DNA of 64,000 nucleotides, taken from the NCBI RefSeq assembly GCF_017908035.1, contig NZ_JAEQMU010000004.1, positions 434,001 to 498,000 on the forward strand, given 5' to 3'. A program made the position numbers and the translations under genes. The notes beneath the pieces are model-generated. The model did no database searches and had not been told where the DNA came from. It was given only the letters and a program-made list of their open reading frames with translations. Of the stretch, positions 17,536-26,646 are shown piece by piece; within the stretch, counting starts at the first letter, position 1, and each line of letters opens with the position of its first letter. This DNA comes from Sphingobacterium tabacisoli. GTDB taxonomy: Bacteria; Bacteroidota; Bacteroidia; Sphingobacteriales; Sphingobacteriaceae.

Positions 17536-20112
17536 ATGACACTTCGCTCGCTACCGATATACATCTTTTTGTTCTTATCCTGCAACAGACCGAGCTCAAC
17601 AATTGATAACCATTCTCCACTTGTGCATAGTGAAGAACAGCTGGACTCCATTTTTGAGTCCTTTGAGAGCATTGCTTACGAACAGCCTAAGCAATATGTG
17701 AGTGACCCTGATTCATTCTTCAATAGCCTAACGGTTCAGGCCAACAGCCCTTACCAAAGGGAGATGTATGCCTATGGCCTCTTATTTATGGGCTATGGTC
17801 TTCTCCAGCATGGAGATAATTTCGAAAGTGTCAAATACTATGAAAAAGCCTACAACTACATAAAAGCGAACCAGGTTCCAACGGAAAATATAAATACCGA
17901 AATTATAACTCCCTTAGCCAATCTATATATACAAATCAATGATATACAAAAAGCAATAGCGCTATTACAAAAGGCACTTTCCGAGACAACGGATAATAAC
18001 GAGACGGTACGGCTGAGTAATAACCTAGCAAATGCCTATTTATACAATGCAGAACTAGATAGCGCAAAAACAATTCTCCTTCAGGCCATAAAACGTCCTA
18101 GTAATACCTTATCTAGCGCATTACTCTACAATACACTGGCTTCGGTCTATGACAAGGAGCAGAATTGGAAAGAAAGCACATATTACAATAATCTAGCCTT
18201 ACATAATTTCGAAAAGAGCCCTTTGGAAGGAGACACTTTACTCTGGTACACCGCTGCTCTAGGATTAAAAGGAAGTCTCGAAAAGGACAACAGCTATGTC
18301 AATAGAGCAATCGCTATTGCTGAAGAGCACTTCCCTAATGCACAGAACAGATTCAAAGCTAAATTAACTTTGATCAAGGGAGATATCTTAAAAGAGCAAC
18401 ATCACCTCGACGCCGCGCTAATTGCGTATGATAATACACTGTCCTACTTCAAATCAGAAGACAGAGCATACGTTCTAGATTACACCTATACTCAGGCACT
18501 AATAGGTAAAGCACACCTCTACACCTCGTTACAGCAATTAGACTCCGCACTGTATTACTATGAATGGGCTGTAGAAAACGATTTTAGAACACAACAACTC
18601 ATTGTCAGCAGTAGAGACCAGCTAAGCAACAATATATTCAATAAGCAAACCATCCAGAACATCATAGACCTCGTACAGAGTAAGCCTGACCTAATCCACA
18701 AAAAGGAAATTGTACAGCAGCTACTCTGGTGCATTGAATTAAGTAAAGCCCGGCTCTTGATTAATGAAATCAATCGTTCGGAAAGTTGGAGTAGCTCATC
18801 AGACAAAACGAGAATCGGAATGCAGACGATCCGGAATCTCTACCATAAAATAGACATCTCGGTCGATACGATCGAGAAGAGAAAGCTATCACAGCGGCTC
18901 AAGAAGACAATGATTGAGTTTGAACTTTCTGAAAGACACTTCGAAGCAACACAATTTGAACCTCAAAAGGCAAGATTTCTAAAACACTTGAATAGGCCTA
19001 ATAGTGATTTTTACGCTTATTTTGTCCATAACGATAGTAGCGTTACGATTATACACAAATCGGGGCAAGAATTTTCTTTCAAAAGGAATCCGGCATCCGT
19101 TCCTTTACTGAACCTTCTATCTTTCAAAACCACATATTTTGGAGATACCCCCAATAATTATAATCAGAACCCAAAAGAGTATCGAGAGAAGGCACAGTAC
19201 CTCACAAGCGAACTACTTCCGGGGATAAGAAGTGCTCAGCGCAATGTCTTCATTTCTTTAGATGCGCAACTCTATGGTTTCCCATTTGATGCGTTGTATG
19301 ATGATGACTTTCTAGTCAAGAAACACAACTTCGCTTACTTGAACTCATTTTTGCTTTTTGATTTCTTAAGCAACAAAACAATAGAGGAATCAAAAATAAG
19401 TGTATTTTATCGATCAGAATACCCTTCTCCTCTCCCCAACCTACAATTTGTAAACACAGAAGTAGAACACATCTACGATAATTTTTCAGCGCGAAAAATT
19501 GGTCCTGACGAACAGAATGACTCCACTATCCGCCAGCAATTTGCCCTACCGAATATTATACATATCGCCGCCCATACCATTTTGGACACCACAGCCCCGC
19601 CAATTATATATTTAAATCAAGCTATTTCAACCAACCAACTACGTTTTTACGAGATGAAAACGCCTTTGGTGTTTTTGTCGGCTTGTAATACAGGTTACGG
19701 AAAGCCTCTCCCTTCAGAAGGTACAGAAAGCATACAACGGGTATTTTTAAGTAAAAATGTCCCCTCGGTTATATCTACTTTTTGGTTTGCAAACGACCAG
19801 ACTATGCTCGACCTCACGACCTCATTTTATCAACAATTAGATCAAACTGCAGATCCCATATGCGCTCTGGGGGAGGCGAAACGAACCTATCTGCAATCCG
19901 CTGGATCAGTAGAACAAAACCCCTGGTATTGGGCCAACATCAACTACACTGGGATAGGAAATGAAATAGGTTTGAAGAAATCTTCAAACCTATCGTATTA
20001 TATCTGGGGTATGGCTATCCTAATCTTGTTAGGTCTCCAATATCCTTTTATATTATGGCTTTACAAAACGGTCAAATATAAAGACAAAAAAACCTATAAT
20101 AAATCCAAATAG
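17536..20112 (+). CDS. TPR-CHAT protease-like protein, putative lipoprotein with C-terminal TM
   Basis: The 858-residue protein begins with a short hydrophobic leader ending FLSC (Cys16), an acceptable Bacteroidota lipobox. Many TPR-like helical hairpins follow (about 60-440; GLLQHGDNFESVKYYEKAYNY). A CHAT domain lies at about 490-800. The caspase-like dyad is intact: His680 in HIAAHT and Cys717 in FLSACNTGYG. A single TM helix (about 828-848) and a basic tail close the protein. CHAT proteins are cysteine peptidases or their relatives; TPR-CHAT proteins elsewhere are activated by a partner. Secretion and linkage to a sigma factor are notable here. The substrate is unknown. Confidence 0.85.
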   Translation: MTLRSLPIYIFLFLSCNRPSSTIDNHSPLVHSEEQLDSIFESFESIAYEQPKQYVSDPDSFFNSLTVQANSPYQREMYAYGLLFMGYGLLQHGDNFESVKYYEKAYNYIKANQVPTENINTEIITPLANLYIQINDIQKAIALLQKALSETTDNNETVRLSNNLANAYLYNAELDSAKTILLQAIKRPSNTLSSALLYNTLASVYDKEQNWKESTYYNNLALHNFEKSPLEGDTLLWYTAALGLKGSLEKDNSYVNRAIAIAEEHFPNAQNRFKAKLTLIKGDILKEQHHLDAALIAYDNTLSYFKSEDRAYVLDYTYTQALIGKAHLYTSLQQLDSALYYYEWAVENDFRTQQLIVSSRDQLSNNIFNKQTIQNIIDLVQSKPDLIHKKEIVQQLLWCIELSKARLLINEINRSESWSSSSDKTRIGMQTIRNLYHKIDISVDTIEKRKLSQRLKKTMIEFELSERHFEATQFEPQKARFLKHLNRPNSDFYAYFVHNDSSVTIIHKSGQEFSFKRNPASVPLLNLLSFKTTYFGDTPNNYNQNPKEYREKAQYLTSELLPGIRSAQRNVFISLDAQLYGFPFDALYDDDFLVKKHNFAYLNSFLLFDFLSNKTIEESKISVFYRSEYPSPLPNLQFVNTEVEHIYDNFSARKIGPDEQNDSTIRQQFALPNIIHIAAHTILDTTAPPIIYLNQAISTNQLRFYEMKTPLVFLSACNTGYGKPLPSEGTESIQRVFLSKNVPSVISTFWFANDQTMLDLTTSFYQQLDQTADPICALGEAKRTYLQSAGSVEQNPWYWANINYTGIGNEIGLKKSSNLSYYIWGMAILILLGLQYPFILWLYKTVKYKDKKTYNKSK

Positions 20113-20172
20113 ACTAATTTTCTTGTAGTCGTCATCGCTATACATAGCATTTTCTTCTAAATCTTCTTTCAT
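20053..20172 (-). CDS. Possible 39-residue single-TM micro-protein antisense to the CHAT 3' end
   Basis: An ATG-initiated frame runs from 20172 to a TAA at 20053, overlapping the last 60 bases of the CHAT gene in antisense. The predicted product has an acidic N-terminus (MKEDLEENAMYSDDDYKK), then one hydrophobic helix (ISLFGFIIGFFVFIF) and a basic end (DRFVKP), which is a protein-like topology. It is too short to call from codon statistics. It follows the OmpA-family gene on the same strand with a 139-base gap. Confidence 0.4.
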   Translation of the reverse strand: MKEDLEENAMYSDDDYKKISLFGFIIGFFVFIFDRFVKP

Positions 20173-20223
20173 AGGTATATAATTATTTCATGAGCTCGCA
20201 AACTCGGTTTGATTACTGATTGT

Positions 20224-20269
20224 CATGTAGCTATCAGAGTTCGCTCAGAACCTGCCTATAAACTACATG
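20224..20269. other. Structured intergenic hairpin
   Basis: CATGTAG (20224-20230) pairs with CTACATG (20263-20269) and encloses a second stem, CAG-a-GTTC / GAAC-CTG around GCTCA. It is a compact fold between the CHAT and OmpA-family genes and has no T-run. It may be a 3' UTR structure or processing site. Confidence 0.4.
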
Positions 20270-20291
20270 CATATATAGATACTCCTTATAA

Positions 20292-20325
20292 CGTATGTCA
20301 AGTTGGATTCGCTACTTGACATACG
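20292..20325 (-). terminator. Hairpin spanning the OmpA-family stop codon
   Basis: CGTATGTCAAGT (20292-20303) and ACTTGACATACG (20314-20325) are perfect 12-bp arms around a 10-base loop. The right arm overlaps the last codons and stop of the minus-strand gene. Without a clear U-run after it, termination is uncertain; mRNA 3'-end stabilisation is also possible. Confidence 0.5.
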
Positions 20326-22078
20326 CTAACACTTTTATTTCTGTCCGTCTATTCTCTTGATGCTGCTCCTCAGAACAATCCACACCATTGCTACAACCAT
20401 TCACTAGCTTCGACTCCCCATAACCTTTTGCAACCAGCCTAGACTTAGTGATACCATTGTTTACTAAATAAGCTACAGCTGCATCCGCTCGACGTTGCGA
20501 TAGTTTCAAATTGTAATTACCATCACCTCTACTATCGGTATGACTGGACAACTCTATTCGCAAACTCGGATTTTGCTTCATGATAGCTAAAACATTATCC
20601 AATACCAAAGCAGCGTCCGGACGAATATCACTCTTGTCAAAATCATACAAAATGTTTTTCAGCACCCAGCTCCCATCCTTTTCCAAATCGCACACTCCCA
20701 GTTTTAAGGTGACATACAGTGTTTGACTACGATCTAACCCCTTGGTGGTTACCAACTCGGTTTGCGAATATTGACCTTGTTGATTAGCCATCAGTGTAAA
20801 ATCAGACTGCGCATCCAACTGGTATATAAACTTTCCTTCTGCATCCGATATTTGACTAGAATTTACCCTACTCTTACTATTAGTCAGAACAGTATTAATA
20901 TTAGGCATGTTACGTGCTAATGTACAGTCAAAAGTCTCCCCTATCAACGTAAAACGGGGATCATCATGGAATATCTCTTTAAAAATAACAGCACTGCTTG
21001 TGTTAAAGTCAGCATCCGTTAATGTCAGGATCGGTGTTTTAACGCCATTCTTTTCGCCTACAACCTGATAAACACCGCTTTTAATCCCTGTTATCTTACT
21101 AGCCAAACCATTCGCATCTGTAGTTGACTTTTCGGCAGTATTTAATCCCTCTATAGACACAATAACACCACTCAGGGCCAGATCAGTTTGCTTATCACGG
21201 ACCATAATCTGTAAATCTTTAGCTTCGACTTTGGTTTTCACCACTTCATCATACTGATTTCTATCAGGTGCGATTAGTGCCCTATTTTCAGATTTTGCTT
21301 TTGCAAACACGTATTTAATACCGGCACCAACTTGTAGGCTTTGGTGGAGTGTAGTCTTTACAACGGGAACCTCTTCGTAGTGATCAAGATATCCGTTTAC
21401 TGTAGTAGAAGTAGCAATTGATATTGCTGTAGCAACACTCTCTTTTACCGTAAACTGACTCGGCTTACTGCCGAATTTTGTTCCAAAAGTCTGTACATAG
21501 TCGATATGGGCAAACAATGCAAGGTGAGGATTCAACATATAATTAACCCGTAAACCACCCAAACCAGCCCAACTATTTGCCTTATTCGTAATATCGTTCT
21601 GTGTTGATTTAATACTATAGTCATAGGTTCCTTTTACGTCCGAATACGTCAATGTTCGATCATATTCGGGAAAATATTGCATCATAATCCCCCCTCGTAC
21701 ATAAGCTTCAATATGCAATCGATCTTTTGTGAATTTATAGCTTGGGCCTAGCGTAAAAAGATAATCTTGAAAACGAGCGTTATTTTTATAGGCTGTCGAG
21801 ATGTGCCCATTGGTAAAATGAAAGCTATCTATTTTAGATAGGTTATTACGGATGTAGCGTGCATCAATACCTAATCCGAACATATTACCATTAAAATACT
21901 TATCGATAAATAGTCCCGAATAAAACCCGGTCTTCGCTTCGCCAATTTTCTTATAATCATTAATCGGAAGGCTAGTCCCTCCCTGAGCTCCAATCTGGAA
22001 ATCTCCCTTTTGCCTATCCTGGGCAATTGCTAAAAATGTAATTCCAAATAACATTAATGCGAGTAAAAGTTTTTTCAT
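20312..22078 (-). CDS. OmpA-family outer-membrane protein
   Basis: The 588-residue protein has a signal peptide (cleavage after FLAIAQ, about residue 20) and an N-terminal beta-barrel-like region (about 22-255). Two Ig/carboxypeptidase-regulatory-like modules follow (about 290-370, with DLALSGVIVSIEGL, and about 385-455). The C-terminal OmpA peptidoglycan-binding domain (about 470-585) carries YDFDKSDIRPDA, SSHTDSRGDGNYN and LSQRRADA. It should tether outer membrane and peptidoglycan. It diverges from ilvE and lies beside the CHAT locus, but whether it belongs to that locus is unclear. Confidence 0.9.
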   Translation of the reverse strand: MKKLLLALMLFGITFLAIAQDRQKGDFQIGAQGGTSLPINDYKKIGEAKTGFYSGLFIDKYFNGNMFGLGIDARYIRNNLSKIDSFHFTNGHISTAYKNNARFQDYLFTLGPSYKFTKDRLHIEAYVRGGIMMQYFPEYDRTLTYSDVKGTYDYSIKSTQNDITNKANSWAGLGGLRVNYMLNPHLALFAHIDYVQTFGTKFGSKPSQFTVKESVATAISIATSTTVNGYLDHYEEVPVVKTTLHQSLQVGAGIKYVFAKAKSENRALIAPDRNQYDEVVKTKVEAKDLQIMVRDKQTDLALSGVIVSIEGLNTAEKSTTDANGLASKITGIKSGVYQVVGEKNGVKTPILTLTDADFNTSSAVIFKEIFHDDPRFTLIGETFDCTLARNMPNINTVLTNSKSRVNSSQISDAEGKFIYQLDAQSDFTLMANQQGQYSQTELVTTKGLDRSQTLYVTLKLGVCDLEKDGSWVLKNILYDFDKSDIRPDAALVLDNVLAIMKQNPSLRIELSSHTDSRGDGNYNLKLSQRRADAAVAYLVNNGITKSRLVAKGYGESKLVNGCSNGVDCSEEQHQENRRTEIKVLAYVK

Positions 22079-22235
22079 ATGTCTTTGTTTTTAGTTTACA
22101 ATTAGGGTTTCTTCCTTCTCGGATTTGTCCCGTATATTGTTATATCACTACCATTTCTTTTTTGTTACCCCCGAAATGAAAGAAAATCCACTTTTTTTTT
22201 AATAACTTGCGACTTTCAAAAACTATATCATTGAT

Positions 22236-23303
22236 ATGAGCGCGACAGATCAAATTTCAATTCGCGTAGAGCCAACTAAAGAATCAAGACTCTCGCAAGT
22301 AGACTTTAACAATTTAAAATTCGGACAGATTATGTCTGACCACATGCTCGTGGCCGAATACAATAATGGAACATGGACTGATATCAGCATCCAACCATAC
22401 GGCGATATCTCGGTAAGCCCATCGATGTCTGCCTTACACTATGGTCAAGCAATATTTGAAGGGGTAAAAGGCTACAAATTTGAGAATGGTACAGTAAGCA
22501 TCTTTCGTCCCGACAAAAACTGGGAGCGTTTCAACAAATCGGCTTCGCGTTTGCAAATGCCAGAAGTTCCTGAAGAAATATTCTTAGGCGGATTAAAGAA
22601 ACTATTGGATATTGACCGTAATTGGATTCCTTCAAAAGAAGGTACCGCATTATACATACGTCCATTTATGTTTGCTACGGAAGCAGCATTAGGTGTGCAC
22701 CCTTCTATATCGTACAAATTTATTATTATCACTTGTCCGGTAGGTGCTTATTACAGCAAACCTATATCTCTAAAAGTAGAAACACATTATACCCGTGCTG
22801 CAGAAGGCGGTGTTGGATTCTCGAAAAATGCAGGTAACTATGCACTTTCTTTATATCCTACACAATTGGCCAACGATGAGGGATATGACCAAATCATGTG
22901 GACTGATGCTGCGGAGCACAAATATATCGAAGAAGCAGGAACGGCCAATTTGATATTCCGTATTGGAGATACCATAATAACACCACACGGTGACACGATT
23001 TTGCACGGTGTAACACGTCGTACGATCATGGAGCTAGCCGAAAAATGGGGATACAAGACCGAACAGCGTAAGGTATCCGTCGAAGAGCTGATCGAGGGGA
23101 TTAAAAATGGTACAGTGACGGAAGCTTTTGCAGCCGGAACAGCAGCAACTATTACTCATATAGATCGTATTGGTTTCAATGGACAGGACTACACATTACC
23201 TCCAGTAGAAGGTCGTGAGTTCTCTCTAAAAGTCTTAGACTATCTAAACCAATTGCGTTATGGCAAAATTGAAGATCCATTTGGATGGAACTTTATTGTC
23301 TAG
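22236..23303 (+). CDS. ilvE: Branched-chain amino acid aminotransferase
   Basis: The 355-residue class-IV PLP aminotransferase has the catalytic lysine in GGVGFSKNAGNYALSL (about residue 197) and the family motifs ALHYGQAIFEG, LYIRPFMFATE and EEAGTANLIFRI. Length and order match the long BCAT branch. It interconverts Leu, Ile and Val with their 2-oxoacids using glutamate/2-oxoglutarate. It is a single gene, followed 25 bases later by a strong terminator. Confidence 0.95.
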   Translation: MSATDQISIRVEPTKESRLSQVDFNNLKFGQIMSDHMLVAEYNNGTWTDISIQPYGDISVSPSMSALHYGQAIFEGVKGYKFENGTVSIFRPDKNWERFNKSASRLQMPEVPEEIFLGGLKKLLDIDRNWIPSKEGTALYIRPFMFATEAALGVHPSISYKFIIITCPVGAYYSKPISLKVETHYTRAAEGGVGFSKNAGNYALSLYPTQLANDEGYDQIMWTDAAEHKYIEEAGTANLIFRIGDTIITPHGDTILHGVTRRTIMELAEKWGYKTEQRKVSVEELIEGIKNGTVTEAFAAGTAATITHIDRIGFNGQDYTLPPVEGREFSLKVLDYLNQLRYGKIEDPFGWNFIV

Positions 23304-23328
23304 ACAGACAGGACATTAAATTATAAAG

Positions 23329-23362
23329 AAAAGCCGAAGAAAATTGATTCTTCGGCTTTTTT
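23329..23362 (+). terminator. Intrinsic terminator of ilvE
   Basis: AAAAGCCGAAGAA and TTCTTCGGCTTTT are 13-bp arms around AATTGA, followed by more T residues. Confidence 0.9.
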
Positions 23363-23618
23363 ATATCCAAACAACAGAGCTTTTCCTATTATAACACAGC
23401 AATAGTCAGTCACATTAACCCAGATAGACTTACTACAGTACAATTTGTCCATTTCAATAAATTTATAGATATTTGGCCAGGTCTTGAGTCATCTATTTAA
23501 AACGTGAAGAAGACTTTAATTGTTTAATTTTAAATAAAAAAAATTTCTTCAACATTCAGATTTGATACATAAGATAACTGACAATTAGTCAAAAGATTAT
23601 CAACTGTAGTTTTCACTA

Positions 23619-23632
23619 TACTTTCGAAAGTA
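23619..23632. promoter_or_regulatory. Palindrome upstream of the GT87 operon
   Basis: TACTTTCGAAAGTA is a perfect 14-bp dyad. A near-copy (TACTTTCGAATGTA) lies upstream of the outer-membrane protein gene at 55436. TACTTTCG is also one mismatch from a -7 element, so it may be a promoter, an operator or both. Confidence 0.35.
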
Positions 23633-23714
23633 ATACACTCGAGATAGCTGTCTAAACCCCAGCAGTGCTGAACTAAAATCGAATGCTTATTTAAGAAATA
23701 TTGATTTCGACTAT

Positions 23715-24905
23715 ATGGGGTTAAAAAATAAAATAAATAGTTTCAAGAATCGTGCAGAAACTATTGTCACAGATCGACGCTTTGTTATTGGCTTGTACAT
23801 CCTAGTAGCTATCCTAGCTGCGACAAAACAATATTTACGGGGCAACTTTAACAATTACCTAATTTTCAAACAAGTATACTGGCACAGCAAGGAGTTTTTG
23901 GATTTATATGCGTTGTATCCCAACGAATATTTTGACAGCAACCACTATGGACCGTTCTTTGCCCTCCTAATAGCGCCATTTGCACTATTGCCTGATGTCG
24001 TTGGGATGATTAGCTGGAATATTGTCAACGTCATTGTCCTATGCTGGGGCATCTACCAACTACCCATATCTGAGAAAAATCGATCATGGATTGCCATTAT
24101 AGGTCTCCATGAAACCTTAACAGCATTGTTCGGGTTTCAATTTAACATTGCGTTAGTCGGTCTAATGCTATTATCCTTTTCCTATATCGTGAAAGGCAAA
24201 GATATCTCGAGTGTTGTCGTGATACTAATCGGTTTTTTAGTCAAACTATACAGTATCGTTGGGTTAGCATTTTTCTTCTTCTCAAAAAACAAAATACGTT
24301 TTGTAGTTGCCGGACTAATTCTTTTGCCCATTTTAGCCTTTTTACCTTCAATTATTTCTACGCCAACCTATGTCTATGATAACTATATCGGTTGGTATGA
24401 ATCCTTAGTAGAAAAAAATGGTCAGAACATCACCTTAAACTCCAGGCAAGATATCTCGTTGATGGGTATTTTCCGTCGTATCAGTGGTGACACAACCATC
24501 CCCAACACCCCATTTATTGCAGTAGGTCTATTACTATTTGCACTTCCTTACTTGCGTATTAGTCAATACAAGACCCAGGGGTTTCAGCTCGCCCTGCTTA
24601 GTTCTGTACTGATATTTCCTGTGATTTTCAGCAGCAGCTCGGAATCGCCAACCTATATCATCGCGATGTTTGGCGTAGCGATATGGTTTATGATGAAATC
24701 GGCACCCCGCAGTTCCGCACAGATTGCACTGTTTGTGTTTGCCATGTTATTAACGAGCTTTTCACCTTCTGATCTTTTTCCAAAGTTTGTGCGTGAGCAA
24801 TATATCAACCCTTATTCTTTAAAAGCATTGCCTTGCGTATTGATTTGGTTTACGATTGTCTATGAAATGCTAACGATAGACTACAAAAAATTGGCAACAG
24901 TATGA
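23715..24905 (+). CDS. GT87/DUF2029-type polyprenol-dependent glycosyltransferase
   Basis: The 396-residue polytopic protein has roughly ten hydrophobic helices. A large first extracytoplasmic loop contains YFDSNHYGPFFALLIAPFALLP, the pattern of GT-C/DUF2029 enzymes, where an acidic residue in this loop is catalytic. Such enzymes use polyprenyl-phosphate sugars on the periplasmic face. It overlaps the next gene by four bases. That gene is predicted to make a polyprenyl-phosphate sugar, which supports the assignment. Sugar and acceptor are unknown. Confidence 0.8.
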   Translation: MGLKNKINSFKNRAETIVTDRRFVIGLYILVAILAATKQYLRGNFNNYLIFKQVYWHSKEFLDLYALYPNEYFDSNHYGPFFALLIAPFALLPDVVGMISWNIVNVIVLCWGIYQLPISEKNRSWIAIIGLHETLTALFGFQFNIALVGLMLLSFSYIVKGKDISSVVVILIGFLVKLYSIVGLAFFFFSKNKIRFVVAGLILLPILAFLPSIISTPTYVYDNYIGWYESLVEKNGQNITLNSRQDISLMGIFRRISGDTTIPNTPFIAVGLLLFALPYLRISQYKTQGFQLALLSSVLIFPVIFSSSSESPTYIIAMFGVAIWFMMKSAPRSSAQIALFVFAMLLTSFSPSDLFPKFVREQYINPYSLKALPCVLIWFTIVYEMLTIDYKKLATV

Positions 24906-25852
24906 TCGAAAAAAAACTAATCTCTGTCGTCATACCTGCCTATAATGAGGCCGAGAATATCCCAATAATAGCAAGAGCTCTAGAAGATACCTTTGCTACA
25001 CTTCCGGACTACGGATTAGAAATAATTTTTGTTGCAGATGGTTGCACCGATAATAGTATTACTGTTATTGAAAACCTATCTCAACATTCAGAGCATATTT
25101 TTTTCCTAGAGTTTTCTCGTAATTTTGGTCATCAACTAGCTGTAAAAGCCGGTATGGATTACTCTCGTGGCGATGCTGTCATCTGTATGGATGGGGATAT
25201 GCAACATCCACCATCTTTAATACCTGAACTCATCAGAAAATGGGAAGAAGGCTATGAAGTCGTTTATACCATTCGAAAAGAGGACAAAAGGCTACCTTTT
25301 AAAAAGCGCTTCACTTCCCGGATTTTTTACAAAGTATTAAATAAGCTCTCTTCGGTACAACTAGAAGCTGGAGCAGCAGATTATAGACTTTTAGACCGTT
25401 CGGTTGTCGATGTTATGAAACAGTTTCATGAAAATGAGCCTTTCCTTAGAGGTCTTGTCAAATGGGTCGGCTACCGTCAGTTTGCAATCTCTTATAACCC
25501 TGCTGAACGTCATTCAGGACAATCAAAATACTCGCTCAAAAAGATGTTACGTTTTGCTTTGCAGGGAGTAACATCTTTCTCGACCAAACCGCTATATATG
25601 GTTGTATATCTGGGCTTTTTGTTCTCGGGTCTATCCGTTTTATATTTACCCTATGTCGTGTATGCATTCTTAAGTGGACACGAAGTCTCAGGCTGGGCAT
25701 CATTGATTATGACCATTGTTTTCTTTGGAGGTCTACAACTCATCATGCTCGGAATTATCGGTATATATATCGGTAAGATGTTTACACAGGTCAAAGTGCG
25801 ACCTAATTATATTGTACGCTCTACAAATATCAACACTCCCAAAAAGCCATGA
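24902..25852 (+). CDS. GT2 polyprenyl-phosphate glycosyltransferase (GtrB/ArnC/DPM1-like)
   Basis: The 316-residue protein has an N-terminal GT-A domain (about 1-225) with VVIPAYNEAENIP and a DxD in CMDGDMQHPPSLIPEL. Two C-terminal TM helices follow (about 232-254 and 268-292), the architecture of GtrB, ArnC and DPM1. It should transfer a sugar from a nucleotide donor to undecaprenyl phosphate at the inner leaflet. It is coupled by overlapping stop/start codons to both neighbours. Confidence 0.9.
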   Translation: MIEKKLISVVIPAYNEAENIPIIARALEDTFATLPDYGLEIIFVADGCTDNSITVIENLSQHSEHIFFLEFSRNFGHQLAVKAGMDYSRGDAVICMDGDMQHPPSLIPELIRKWEEGYEVVYTIRKEDKRLPFKKRFTSRIFYKVLNKLSSVQLEAGAADYRLLDRSVVDVMKQFHENEPFLRGLVKWVGYRQFAISYNPAERHSGQSKYSLKKMLRFALQGVTSFSTKPLYMVVYLGFLFSGLSVLYLPYVVYAFLSGHEVSGWASLIMTIVFFGGLQLIMLGIIGIYIGKMFTQVKVRPNYIVRSTNINTPKKP

Positions 25853-26646
25853 TACTATTAAGTTTTGACATAGAAGAGTTTGACATGCCATTCGAATACA
25901 ATAAGGATATCTCATTTGATGAGCAGATCCGTCGTTCTATTGAAGGCACAGAAGCAATTCTGGACATACTAGCGAAGCAACAAGTAAAGGCAACATTCTT
26001 TAGCACAGTCGTGTTCGCTCAGCATGCTCAGCATACGATACACCGTCTGTTGCGGGAGGGGCATGAATTGGCATCACATGGTTATTATCATTCAGATTTT
26101 AAACCGGAACATCTATTAGCCTCAAAAACGGCCTTAGAAGAACTGTTCGATGTATCTATCCAAGGATACCGGATGGCGAGAATGCAACCTGTCGACGAAG
26201 AGGAAGTTGAAAAAGCCGGGTACATATACAATAGTTCTATAAATCCAACCTGGCTTCCTGGAAGATACAACAATCTCCACATCTCGAGGCGCTACTTTTG
26301 GCAACAAAATGTCTTACAAGTACCTGCTTCAGTTACACCTCTCGTACGCTTTCCCCTGTTCTGGTTATCCTTCCACAATCTGCCGCTATGGTTATACAAT
26401 AGCTTGTCCCGGTGGACACTCAACAAGGACACCTACTTAAACATCTATTTTCATCCTTGGGAATTTACAGATCTAACAGACAAAATCAAATTTGGCTTCC
26501 CATTCTATGTCCGCAAAAACACAGGAAAAAAGATGATCCATCGTATGGACAGCTTTATTACTAGTATGAAGAAGAGCAAAGCTGACTTTGTAACGTTTAA
26601 AGAATTTATCCAACGCAAAAAAATAAATAATGGGAATATGGACTAA
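25849..26646 (+). CDS. NodB-like polysaccharide deacetylase
   Basis: The 265-residue protein has the NodB metal motifs. Motif 1 is the Asp in LLSFDIEEFDMP (residues 4-11). Motif 2 is HxxxH in LASHGYYHSDF (about 75), a variant of H(S/T)xxH. A later motif is GYRMARMQP, and the C-terminal catalytic region contains IYFHPWEF. There is no signal peptide, so it would act in the cytoplasm. That fits deacetylation of an undecaprenyl-phosphate-linked N-acyl sugar made by the preceding gene, in the manner of ArnD. Confidence 0.85.
   Translation: MILLSFDIEEFDMPFEYNKDISFDEQIRRSIEGTEAILDILAKQQVKATFFSTVVFAQHAQHTIHRLLREGHELASHGYYHSDFKPEHLLASKTALEELFDVSIQGYRMARMQPVDEEEVEKAGYIYNSSINPTWLPGRYNNLHISRRYFWQQNVLQVPASVTPLVRFPLFWLSFHNLPLWLYNSLSRWTLNKDTYLNIYFHPWEFTDLTDKIKFGFPFYVRKNTGKKMIHRMDSFITSMKKSKADFVTFKEFIQRKKINNGNMD

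Larger units (their letters stand above)
23304..23714. other. 411-base intergenic region
   Basis: This region holds the ilvE terminator (23329-23362) and an AT-rich stretch. A perfect 14-bp palindrome, TACTTTCGAAAGTA, lies at 23619-23632, about 80 bases upstream of the glycan operon. No RNA gene or credible small ORF was seen. Confidence 0.6.

Noticed and set aside
17536..20112. CHAT protein as a CRISPR-associated (Craspase/Csx29-type) protease
   Set aside because: No type III or Cas7-11 genes are present, and the protein carries a lipoprotein-like export signal and a C-terminal TM, so it is envelope-located.
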